Source of the DNA: Acanthococcus lagerstroemiae
Taxonomy: Eukaryota; Arthropoda; Insecta; Hemiptera; Eriococcidae
Length of the DNA stretch: 64,000 bases
NCBI GenBank assembly: GCA_031841125.1
Contig: CM063108.1
Coordinates: 7,175,683 to 7,239,682, forward strand
Direction: 5' to 3'
A program made the position numbers and the translations under genes. The notes under the pieces were generated by a model. The model did no database searches. It was not told the DNA's origin and saw nothing but the letters and a program-made list of their open reading frames with translations. The stretch's first letter is position 1. Every line of letters begins with the position of its first letter. Positions 1-10,900 of the stretch are shown here, piece by piece.

Positions 1-1190
1 TTGTTCTATATTCATTCTAGTTTGTTCTTTCATCTACAAATTCAAATCCGTTACCACAAAGCATTGGCCAACAATGTGAACTTATGTGGGGGGGGGGGGG
101 GTAAGTGGCCCTTATGTGCGAAGTTCCCACATAATTGCGATTTGTAGCCCACTACAATTGGTTCTCTTTTTGTTCTAATTTTTTCTCGAATCTACACACC
201 ACAATCCATCATCAATGTGTATTTGAAGTTAACCGAAATTCAGGGTGTGGGCTTAAGTGACCCTCAAGTCCTAAGTATCCACCAAATTTAATTTCATGGC
301 AACTACAATTTGTTCTCTGTTTGTTCTAATTTGTTCTCCCATCTACACACTAAAATCCGTCGCCACACAGTATCGGCCGAAAATATAAACTTATGCGGTG
401 GGGTAAGTGACCCTTATGCACGAATTTCTCACATAATTGCGATTTGTCCCTCACTACAATTTGTTCTCTATTTGTTCTAACTTGTTCTCGAATCTACACA
501 CCACAATCCATCATCAATGTGTATTTGAAGTCAATCGATAATCAGGGGGTGAGCTTAAGTGGCCCTTAAGTCCTAAGTATCCACAAAATTTAGGACCTAA
601 GAGACACTTAATACAACCCTTTAAATTTCGAAAGACTTCAAATACACAGTAATGGTGGTTTGTGGTGTGTAGATTCGAGAACAAATTAGAACAAATAGAG
701 AATAAATTTTAGCGGGCGACAAATCACAATTATGTGGGAGCTTCGCACATAAGGGCCACTTACCCCACCACATATGTTCAACATTGTCGGCCAATGCTTT
801 GTGGTGACGGATTTGAGTGTGTAGATGAAAGAACAAACTAGAATGAATAGAGAACAAATTGCAGTTGATGGCAAATCGTATTTATTTGGAAAATTCATAC
901 ATAAGTGTCACTTACCCCCACCCCCTGGTAAATGTATGGTTTTGATAGTCTGAGGTGTGGGGTTGAGAGAACAAACTAGAACATATATAGAACAAATTTC
1001 AGTGTGCAGCAAATCGTATTCACATGGAAACTGAAGATTCAAGTAAAGTCACTTACCCCCGCCCCTAAGCTCGAATAGTCGGCAAATGCATAGTGGTGAT
1101 GGACTCAGGTGTGTATATGAGTAAACAAAGTAGAACGAATGTTAAACAAATTTTAGTGTGCAGCAAATAATATTCATATGGGATTATAGC
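1..1190. repeat. Large fold-back (inverted) repeat built of ~290-bp units
   Basis: Two direct copies of a ~290-bp unit (about 1-295 and 296-598) are followed by the same unit in inverted orientation (about 612-870, then a more diverged copy to about 1180). The shared landmarks are runs of 'ttgttct', 'tctacacaccacaatcc', 'cacataattgcgattt' and 'aagtggcccttat', which reappear after position 610 as their reverse complements. The centre of symmetry is near 600-612. The arrangement resembles a fold-back transposon or an inverted satellite; no coding capacity is seen. The left end may lie outside the window. G-run at 88-101. Confidence 0.75.
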
Positions 1191-1830
1191 TGTTAGTTGA
1201 TCCTGCTCCTCTTTTTGGTGGCTGTAAATAGGGGAGGGTGGCGGAAAAAATTCTGAAAACTGCGGAACAAATTAGAACAAATTAAGAACAAATGTCTAAG
1301 ACTTGTTACAACCTCGAAATCGAATGTCGGGGGCTAGCATGTCGCCAGCCTCTCAAACTGAGTTGCTAATTTTTGAAGGGTGGGGGTAAGAACAAATTCT
1401 AAAAATGGCTGAACAAATAAAGAACAAATTATTGATCTTATTTTTCTCCCCACCCCTTCCACAATGACCCTCCATTTTGTGTGGTTATACAAGTGTGGGG
1501 GGGGGGCATACTAGGTCAAACATTGAGTGAGAATCAATTGTGACGATGAATTTGAAGTAGTCACGAAAAGTTGAATAATTTTCACCCGGTCTAAAATAAT
1601 AAAATAAACGAACAGATTTCAATGTATGCACCAGTAAATGAGTTGAAAACGCAGTAGGTCGCTGACTGACGAACTGATCAACGACGAATTGGAGGACAAA
1701 TTACGAATAGTGTGTAGAGGGTTATTCGTCGTGATTCGCGAATCTAGACTTTTTTCGGCGAATAATTTGTTTCGTTGTTGTTCGCGAATAGTGTGTAGCG
1801 GGCTTAACAGATATTCGGGTACGTTTCTAG
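1191..1830. other. Non-coding stretch before gene A exon, with short repeats
   Basis: No coding segment is recognised. The 'gaacaaatt' motif of the fold-back repeat continues to about 1430. A short direct repeat 'cgaatagtgtgtag' occurs at about 1707 and 1785. The upstream exons expected for gene A (anchor exon, exon 2 and exon 3) were looked for here and not found, so they are probably left of the window or lost. Confidence 0.4.
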
Positions 1831-3160
1831 AATATCCTGCGAAATGAAAGGAAAATTCTATACGTTGATACCGACGTAATATTCATGAATGCATTGCCCA
1901 CTGTTTGGAGAACCTTTGAATTTATGAATCCTTCGCAATTATTGGCTGCAGTATTGGAGACAGAAAACCCCGAAGTTGGCTGGTACCCACGCATTGCAAG
2001 AAAACGTCACTATCCAGTGTATGGAAAGTCAGGTAATTAACGAATAGCACACATACAAACTCGCTGACAGATACGATGCAGGATTTTTGTAGGCAGGCCA
2101 ATGACTAAAAACAACCTACTTGCTGTGAATTTGAATAAGGAAAATGAACAATTTTATGGAGTACCTAAACTATGACATATTGGATTAATATATAGGAGGG
2201 GTCGTGACCGCAGCGGCTCTTCCATCAGTTCACCGGTGCCTACATACATTTTCTTCTGTATAAATGTTTAGAGTATTCATTATTCATTAATGATCTTGAG
2301 TCACAGAAGGTAATACCCACAGAAACTTGGATCAATATTTGTATTCTATAAGCTCAGATGGGCATCAATCCCTAAACTATACAGCCTTAAGTGTGCAGAA
2401 ATTATTGCAGTTCACAGAGTAGCACGACTGACCTGCTAGAAATGTTACAGGACTCAATGCAGGTGTGCTGTTCATGGACTTGGAAAAAATCCGAAAAACA
2501 AAATGGGATGAAGAAATAGATGCAATTCTGATGCAATATAAATCGAGAATAAAAGGTTGCATAGATCAAGATGTCATAAATATATATTCTTTAAACAACC
2601 CAGGTAATTGTATACAGAAAAAGAGACTTCTACAGTTCAACCATAGATTATTAATTTCAAGTTATGAGATACCTACAGAGAAATGTAAATGAGCAACAAA
2701 ATTCACTAACTACGCATTTCTTACTTGCATACCGCGTGCTTTTCAGATAGACTGTACCTCTCTTCGTGTACTAACAACTATCGCAAGGTCCACTGTGCAA
2801 AAATAAATGACTGTCCGGAGATAGAAACAAACGGTGTCTCAATTTTGCATGGGTGGGCCGGTGCATTTCACAAAAATTATCAACCCTGGTCTGTTTTCTA
2901 CACCATTTACCAGCAATTTATCCAGGTTAAATGAGCTCCAGAACTAATATCCCAAAGTTACATGAATTTACTTTTCTCACATGTGATACCTATCTGATTT
3001 ATTGTTGTTTATTTAGTATGAACTAGGCACCGATCCTTACCACAACTTGATGGAACCGTTGGAGGATAAAATCAAAAATATGCGAGAGGAAGGAAATTGT
3101 GTCAAATCATATCCGGGACTCCTCAAGAATTTGAAGAAGTTATTTCCGAAGTCAGCGTGA
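1831..3160 (+). CDS. GT8 glucoside xylosyltransferase-like gene A, 3' part (4 exons)
   Basis: Exons read at 1831-2032, 2451-2603, 2747-2925 and 3017-3160 (stop TGA). They are joined by GT..AG introns of 418, 143 and 91 bp with phases 1, 1 and 0, as in genes B and C. The first exon has the nucleotide-sugar/metal motif 'KILYVDTDVIF' (DXD) and 'GWYPRIARKRHYPVYGKSG', typical of GXYLT enzymes. The second has 'LNAGVLFMD' and 'DQDVINIY'. The third has the cysteine cluster C-NNYRKVHC-C and the sugar-binding 'SILHGWAG'. The last begins 'YELGTDPYHNLMEPL'. The family (Drosophila Shams, vertebrate GXYLT1/2) moves xylose from UDP-xylose onto O-linked glucose of EGF repeats in the Golgi lumen. No disabling mutation is seen in these exons. 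The three 5' exons are not visible, so either they lie upstream of position 1 or the gene is a 3' fragment. Confidence 0.82.
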
Positions 3161-3534
3161 ACTGTGAAAGTAAAATACCGTTTAGATCTATAAACATCTG
3201 CTTTGTATTTCATAGAAGTTCTAAAATTATGAAGATGTTCTTTACTACACGCAAGAAAATTGTTATCCAAAGAAAAGACTAAATTTTCTAGCAGATAGAT
3301 GATGCTTTACAAACTATTGTTTAATTAATAATTTTTATCGAGAATGGTTACTTGTACATTTTCTTATATATTAGTTCGTTATTTCCATATCCTCGGCCCA
3401 ACGTGAGTAAAAGTCTCCTGTAAACTTTCCCATTCTATCCTGTTTTCCGCAATTCTTCTGAAATCCCCCCCCCCCCAGAAAAAAATTGTTTCAATCCGTC
3501 CTCCCATCTTGCTAGTTGGCCCCATTTCTTTCTT
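3161..3534. other. 3' flank of gene A, no gene seen
   Basis: AT-rich sequence with no convincing reading frame and no clear AATAAA signal. A 12-nt C homopolymer sits at 3465-3476. Confidence 0.4.
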
Positions 3535-3735
3535 TTGAATGCCAGGACACTTTCTCTAACGTCGAATTTCTCTATTGCCATTTTTTCTAAAACAATTTCT
3601 TCTAAATCAAATTTCTCTAACGACACGTTCTCTAACGTATTTTCTCTAACGACATTTTTTCTAGTGACACATTTTCCTAAATTAAATTCCTCGAATGTAC
3701 TTTTCCGCGAATGTTTATTTTCCGAATGTTTACAT
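3535..3735. repeat. Minisatellite of ~20-bp degenerate units
   Basis: Degenerate units containing 'tttctctaacgacac' / 'ttttctaaa' recur about eight times with drift at the edges ('tccgaatgttta' near 3720). Open frames on both strands here (such as a minus-strand Leu-Glu-Lys rich one) follow from the repeat period and are not taken as genes. Confidence 0.6.
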
Positions 3736-3854
3736 TCAGTACAAACGCGTCAAGGAAACAACTCGGGCGTCGCCCTCATTTTTCATTTTTACATTGCCTA
3801 GAAGAGGGAAAATTGGACGAGTCCCTGAATTCCTGCGAAGTATGTCTCATATCG

Positions 3855-4049
3855 CTTATGAGAATAATAATAATAATAATAAATATATTTATATTTACTC
3901 CCCTTTCCAACAGCCAGATGGCCAGTTACAGGGAAGGGGAGACAAAAAAACAACAAGAAGCAAAACAAAAAAAAACACTAAAAAAACAACAAATGTAGTG
4001 ATAATTAAAAAGAAAAATAATAATAATAAAGAAAATAAAAAAATAAGGA

Positions 4050-4085
<36 letters not shown>
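3855..4085. repeat. AAT microsatellite at the LINE 3' end
   Basis: (AAT)n tracts at about 3862-3880 and 4048-4084, with A-rich low complexity between. They directly abut the 3' end of the minus-strand LINE that starts at 4086. This fits the short tandem-repeat tail of RTE-type LINEs. Confidence 0.65.
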
Positions 4086-6437
4086 CAGCGTTTATTGGGT
4101 ATCTATAATGTACACACCAACTGTTTACTTGTATGGCACTACGTGCCGCGAATGGTGAGGGGATCACTACTTCCTCTCCCCTTTTTCCCTTTTTTCTTTA
4201 CCCACCCATTTCTGGGCATACGCCTCCCCTTTCCTCTTCCAGTTTACCCTGTCCAGGGTCTGCCTTCTCCACAAAGGTCCGAGTTCTTTTTGGAATTCAT
4301 CTCTCCAGCGAGTTATTGGTCTGCCTACTCCTTCGAATCCGTATGGGGTCCACCCCTCCAATTTCCTCTCCCATCACCCATCTTGTCTTGAAATGTGCCC
4401 CCCCCATATCTCCATTTTGCCCTTTTAACTTCCGCTCCAATGTCTTTTAGCCCAGTTTTTGCCCTGATTGTTGCTATCCCCACTTCGTCTTTCTTTTTAA
4501 TATTCAGCATACTGCGCTCCATTGCTCTTGTTTGTGTACATTAGTTTTTGTCAGCGCCCAGGTCTGTGCTCCATATGTTAGGACCGGCTGGACGCAACTG
4601 CGCCAGACTTCCGCCTTGGTCTGTATTGGAAGTTTGCCCTTGTAGACGCTTTTTTGATTCCAATACTTACTCCATCCATTTTTTGTCCTAGCTGACATTT
4701 TTTTTCCTCTGGCATTTCTAAATGACAAGATTTGCCCTAGGTATTTTACTTCGTCTACCCACTTGAGGTTTTCGCCTAATAATGATACTTGAGTTTTTTG
4801 TGCATTTGATAATAATTGGGTTTTGTCCATGTTTATACGTAGCCCAGCGTGTTTACATACATTGATAAACTCCTTTGCATTTTTTACTAGTTCATCCATG
4901 TCTTTTGCAATTAGCACCACGTCGTCCGCAAATCTCAGGTTATTCAGGTACTCCCCTTCGATTTTGATTTCCCTCTCCTCCCAATCTAGTTGGCGCATCG
5001 CTTCCTCCAGAACGCAGTTAAACAGATTGGGTGACAGTGGGTCCCCCTGTCTAACTCCTCTTTCTAATCTAAAATTTTCCCCGCGTTTGTCTAGCTTTAC
5101 ATATGCTGTGGCACCATCATAGAGATTTTTAATTACATTTATTTCTTTTTGCCCAACCCCTTGTGCCTTTAATGCCTTCCACAGATATCCATGGTTTATC
5201 GAGTCGGACGCTTTTGAGAAATCAATAAAAAGAAGAAAAATTTCAAAATTATACTCGTTAGCTTTTTCAATTAGTTGTTTTAAGATAAAAATTTGGTCTA
5301 TTGTGGAAAAGTTTTTTCAAAACCCGGCTTGCTCTCGTGGTTGGTATTGGTCAAGTTGTGGGTACAGCCTGTCTTTCAGAACTTTCATGAATAATTTCCC
5401 CAAACTGGATGTAAGGCTGATAGGCCTGTAATTTTTGATTTCATCTTTGTTTCCTTTTTTGTATAGCAGAATAATTTCTGCCTCCCTCCACTGGGTAGGG
5501 GTTACTTCCTCTTCCAAAATCCTATTGAAAAGTTTAGTTAATACAGGAATGAGTTCTTCCGCGAAAGGTTTGAGGGACCCACTGCTAATCCCATCAGGAC
5601 CCGTCGCTTTGTCCACCTTAACCGAGTGAATTGCTTTCTTCACTTCTACCTGAAGTATATATGGGGTATCCATAGTGTTACTGACTTTTTCTTCCTCGAC
5701 CTTTGCTTCCTCTTTCTCCCTCTTCTCGTATAATTCCCTGAAAAATTCAGTTGCAATGTTTACAATATTTTCCCGGATAGTGACTTTCTCTCCTTTTGAG
5801 TTGCGCATGCTGGGGATGAGTTTTTTGCTTGTGAATAGAGTTTTGTTTATTTTTCTTATTGATTTGCTTTCAGCCAATATGCTTTTGATCAACGCGCTGT
5901 CGCAGTTTCTCACATCCTTTCTTATTTCCGTCTTTATTTTCTTCCTCAAAAAAAGTAGCTCGAGTCTTTCCCTCGCTGTTATCCTCTCCTTATTTTTTAA
6001 TTTGTCTCTTTTGCCAATAAGAGTCTTTGTTTCTCTCGATAACTTGTCGTCTGCCCGCATTTTGGGTCTGGGTTCCCCATACTTGTCGACCGTTTTTTGA
6101 ATTGAGTTCACTATTCTCTCGTATACTTCTTGTAATGAGTCCTCTGACCATTTCGCGCTCACTTTTCCCATTTGCTCTTTTATTTCGTTTCTCGCTTCTT
6201 GCAAAATGTGTACGGGGATAATTTTGTTCTCCATGGGAATGGATTTTCGTTTGTTAAACCTTGGCCTTTTAAGAATTTTTATACTGGCTCTGCAGAACCT
6301 ATGGTCCGAACTAAAACGGAAGCCGAGCAACACTGTTACGTTCTCCACCACAGACATGTCGCTGACTAAAATGTGGTCTATTTCATTTTTGTATTTTCCC
6401 TCGGGAGATTTCCAAGTCCATTTTAACTTTTTAAAGA
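4086..6437 (-). mobile_element. RTE-type LINE, 5' truncated
   Basis: Minus-strand non-LTR retrotransposon. The 5' end at about 6437 starts inside the endonuclease domain, a truncation typical of incomplete target-primed reverse transcription. The 3' end is a short untranslated region followed by a (TTA)n tail at 4048-4084. A relative lies at 59395-61910 in the opposite orientation and an RT fragment at 53735-54190. It sits between genes A and B. Confidence 0.85.
4167..6437 (-). pseudogene. LINE endonuclease-reverse transcriptase, broken
   Basis: Read from high to low coordinates. It starts with the end of an apurinic-type endonuclease ('WTWKSPEGKYKNEIDHIL', then 'SSDHRFCRA'), then a linker, then reverse transcriptase with 'ATGPDGISSG', 'NYRPISLTSSLGKLF', 'RLERGVRQGDPLSPNLF' and the catalytic 'LRFADDVVL' (about 4930). 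The C-terminus has 'TYGAQTWALTK' and 'PYGFEGVGRPITRWRDEF', as in RTE-family endonuclease-RT proteins. Damage: one in-frame TGA at 5317-5319 (after 'QPREQAGF', in CpG context, so a C-to-T change is likely), a frameshift near 4530, and another near 4390. Otherwise the frame is open, so it is a fairly recent but dead copy. Confidence 0.85.
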
Positions 6438-6645
6438 AATAAATAAAAACAAAAATAATAAATAAAATAAAATGAGAAATTTAAAAAAAAAAAATGAAAA
6501 ATTTGTGGCCTGCCGCACGCCACTCGCACCACTCGCACGCGCACACACACACTCGCTTGATTATACTCCCCGTCTCATGCTGTTGTGCCTTATTCACATC
6601 TCGGGTCCTCACCGCCCCTGCCCCTACTGCTTCAAGCCGTGCGGG

Positions 6646-7330
6646 TCAACGAAGGGATTTCAGAATCCGGAGAAGTCGGGGTTTATTTGCAGGGTCGAGA
6701 AAGTCGATAGTAGCGTCCATCTGTAGTAAGTCATTGGCTAACCTCATGTCCCTGACTGTTGGCGAATTTTTGAATATTTCAGTCCGACAAACAGGTATTT
6801 TAAAAAGTTTATAATTCCTCTGTGAAGGATGCGGCACCGTAATGTTGAGTTTCGATAGCTGATATGGGTCAGAAATTTTGTTAACTAGAAGAGCATGGAC
6901 ATATCGGATTGACGCTATACCTCTACGAATCGCTAAACATTGAATTTGGAATCCAGAAAGAATTTCGTTATAAGTTATGTCGTGTGGGTAGTACTGAAAC
7001 ATTTTAAAATAAAGGTATCGAGGGAATCGTTTTTGTATCCGTTTCCTAGGATTGACTTATGCCTTGCTGAGGGGGATGTTAAATAGGTGAAGCGAACTCA
7101 AGGTGAGACCGTACCAACGCGTAGTAGAGAATGAGCAGAGTTTCGTAGCGTGAGAATGATGATGAAAAACGAAAAATGAAGCCGAGCATGGATTTTGCTT
7201 TGCTACGTATTGTTGTTATGTGGGAAGTGAATGTTAAAGCAGAATGCATAGTCACACCCAAGTCTCTGATTTCAGTTACAACCTCGAGTTTATGCTCAAA
7301 GCTTCAGCATTTCAGATTTGGTTTTGTTTT
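6646..7330 (-). pseudogene. Jockey-type LINE reverse transcriptase C-terminal fragment
   Basis: The minus-strand segment 7261-7079 reads 'LGFIFRFSSSFSRYETL' and 'LYYALVRSHLEFASP', the thumb/connection region of Jockey-clade RTs. After a deletion or frameshift near 7040, 7002-6646 carries the following C-terminal region ('MFQYYPHDITYNEIL', 'LNITVPHPSQRNYKLF', 'VCRTEIFKNSP'). No catalytic RT motif is left, and it is truncated at both ends. Confidence 0.7.
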
Positions 7331-7954
7331 ATCACTACCAGTGTAGGAAGTTAGCGCGGCAGCACCTTTTGAAAATGAAGCTAGCGAAAAGCTCATTTTA
7401 TTGACTTCTTATCAGCTAGTCAATGAATGCAGTAAAATTCCCGTATAAGCAAACAACATAGAACATATAGCATATACCCTCTTCCTACCTCGCTATTTGC
7501 GATGTAGCTTGTTTATCAGTAGCAACGTATACGGCAGGACGGAAGTTCAGAGTGGGATTGTTTTCCAAACCCAAAAGCCGATCATACAGTTTGTACTATC
7601 AGTAGACTTAGACACATACCAGTCGGAAAATAATCGAAGTTACAACAATTATGGATAACCCAAATTCAAAAATAGTAAGTAATTTGTTGGCGTAACTATA
7701 CATATACGAGTATATGCGGTTGTGTCCATGTTCAACGTCGGTAGCTTATCGTTGTATGTATTTGGAGTTGTGTACATCTTTCGTTGAGACGTTTCTGCTT
7801 TTAATATTTACACTCGTATAAGTTGGCTTAACAAATTTGGAATTTCGCGAAGCAAATTGTGGGGGAAAAACTTTGATTTTTCGGACAAGCATTCCCTAGA
7901 AAACTTGAATTAGCATACTTCATACAAGATATAATACACAGTTGTACAGTTCAG
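7331..7954. other. 5' flank of gene B
   Basis: No gene is recognised. The stretch should contain the promoter and 5' UTR of gene B, but I cannot place a TATA box or initiator with confidence. Confidence 0.35.
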
Positions 7955-10900
7955 ATGTTCCCCATAATTGGCTTAAAAATGTTCATTAATGCTATAGTCA
8001 AATTATCTGGTTGTCGAATTAGAATTCTAACGTGTCTTTTCATGGGTTACTTGATCATTCTTATCTATTACGATCAACGAAGTCCTTACCAGCGTGAGTT
8101 CACATCAAACTCTTTGAGTATTCAGTGAGTATCAAATTGTAAATGGGTATATTTTATATAGGTATTTTAAAAGAACAGTTTTACAGGTGCAACATAGGAA
8201 GTACGAGTACATATGTACTATGTACTTTGAGGTATCTTTAAATTCGCTTTCTGCAGGAACAAACAGATTCGAGGGTCAACATCTGAAGTTCGTTTAGGTC
8301 GAAAATGAGAGTCTTCGCGACATCTTAGCAGAGCAGACAAGTGGACTGACGTACAAATGGATTAAGTGATGACCATCAGTTAACTATACAAATAGAACAA
8401 CAAACTGCTGCCATACAGTCAGTCAATAAACTATAGTTAGAAAGACGGATGGGCAAACTAATAAGAAGTAGACAGACGAATATTTTCTAGAAGAAGGCAG
8501 GGATGATAAGCAAATCAATAAAGCTTAAACTTATGGCTATTGCTTACGACCTTGAAAATATGGCTGATGCTTATAGCTTATGAATTGATTGGCTTAAGCG
8601 TATGATTTATAGCTTAAACTTATGGCTGGCTTAAACTTATGGCTTATTTGTATTTCCAGCAATCGGTATGAGCGCTATAGTCGAGATAAGTTGTTCTGTT
8701 ATCAATTTTGGAAGAAATGGTGATGAATGGCCGTTAACATTCTGTGTGGGATATTGGTTCGAAAAGCATAAAATAAAAAATGATAAGAAAAATTTAAATA
8801 TTTAAAATTTCAGTTTTGGGAAACAAACAAAAAAAATCATGAATCAGCCGAAAAAATATGGCTTATGCTTATGGCTTATAGCTTACAGCACATTTGGCTT
8901 AAACTTATAGCTGACTTAATTGCCCAAAAACCTTCAGCTTATGGCTTGAATCTTATAGCTTATGGCTGACTTATCATCCCTAGATAAAGGTGAGCGATAC
9001 ACAGAAAGACAGTCCAAGTACGCCGTGCCTTCACAAGATAAGCAAGGTGCAAAGTACTGAGCAGAAGGCCATCAGCACCGAGCGAAGCGAGAGTATACCC
9101 AACAGCCAGCAGGCACAACTTCCCAGTCATTGGTAAACCTGCACCTAGTTTTCCAAAAAATGAAAACCATACTCGTATATGCGCCTCTAGAAATGCTAAC
9201 CGAGAATGAAAGCCCTGTGCTTTTTTTTTGTTACAAATCCTTGAAGATTTTTGTGAGTTTCACCATATAAAAAGATATACTGACATGATATTTCCGGGTG
9301 ATTTGGCAGAGATACTGCCAAGTAAATGGAGCAGTCATGGCAATAAATTTTGCCAGAAAAAATCCAAAATACTGTTAGTCAACTGCCAGATTACATTTGG
9401 CTTTAGCAGTATGGCGCTCATAGTCCGCGTAATTGGCCATGATATGGCAGTGCCCAACGCCTGAACGGGCAGCGGGTTAGCAGTATTCTACGACCGACTT
9501 TAGCAGTGAGTTGAAGATGTGTGAACTGGCAGTCAGTACAACGCAGTAGCAACTTTCCCAGTTTATTTGGCAGTGAGCTGGATGTAAAACCAACAGAATA
9601 CCTTGACAAAAAGATTGGTAGTATACCGCCATGCTTACAGGCAGCTAGGATTTTCTTACCTCGATACTGCAAGTACTTTACACAAATATACATTAGTATA
9701 GTTGTGTTGGCAGAGAAACCTCTCGCAGCACTGCAACAGCATTCTTTATGTAGAAACAAGAGGAGCGTTGTATGAAGCGTCGCTTGAGATGTGAGCAGAA
9801 GCGACGATCTACAATACATTGGTGCTGAGAGTAAAATAGAAACCGTTTGCCAACAGGGTACGTGATGAAGTAGTTCTAGTGAGTGCTATCTGCGGCAACA
9901 AGACCAACTTCGAAGAATACTTCACAATGGTGAAGTCAGCAGTACTTCTTCAAGGATCTAGCCCTCTTAGATTCATTGTATTGGCTGATTATAGTTTGCA
10001 CTCGGAGATACACAGTAAGGTATAAAACACATTCAATTACACACTTATGCTGTAATGGATACCCAGTTCCTCATTTCACAATACGGACTCAGCTGTTGGG
10101 AGGATGTACTGAATTTTTCTCTATTCGCGCATGCTCAAACGCCAACGGCCGAATTGCACGAGCGACGAAAATTCACGTGGCTAATTGCGCCACGACTGCG
10201 TAGGAGGGATAAGGCAAATTGCGCCGAGACTCTTAGGGTGGATAGGCTGAATTGCGCCGCGAACGAAGATTCGAAAAGAGTCAGGAAAGAATCATTCTTC
10301 TCGTCACACTTTATGCAGACTTCGAACTGACAGAAAATCTCATTTCTGGTGTGTTCAAAAGAATGTGCCTAAATTAACTGAATTATGAATATATATTATA
10401 ATATTATAATGGTAGGCAATACTTTTGTCAATATTTGCAAAAATTCAAAAATTAAAATATTTTATTTGGAATTCTTCCTTGTTGACTTGGCGTAAGTAAA
10501 TCCAACACGAGTACCAGCAGGCCGAGCACGCTGCACTGTTTTCAGTAATGCCAGTTCAATGTCAAGAGATCGTTCGCGACGCAACTCGCCCCATATGTTT
10601 TCTGAACCGCATGGCGCAATTCAGCCCATCCTCCTTGAGTGCTATGAGCGCAATTCGACCTATGTTGTTTGGGGTAGGCGACGCAATTCGGACCATTTTT
10701 GGCCCATTTCGGCTCGAGCCGCTCATACTCCAATTTTGGTTGTTATTGGATATGGACGTTCCTACTTCTTTCTGCACTCACTGACGTTCTGTGTATTTAT
10801 CAACGTAGTTTGCAGTACAAATACACCGTTTCTGGGTATCCACTACAGAGTATATTAGTCGAAGTAAAACACCCATATTTCAACATTATATATATTTCAG

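Noticed and set aside
3695..4167. Lys/Asn-rich + frame and Tyr/Phe-rich minus frame of 90-119 codons
   Set aside because: Both are translations of the AAT microsatellite and A-rich sequence.
9418..9819. 133-codon minus frame in gene B intron 1
   Set aside because: It covers a repeat-like 'ggcagt' region with another open frame on the opposite strand; no domain recognised.
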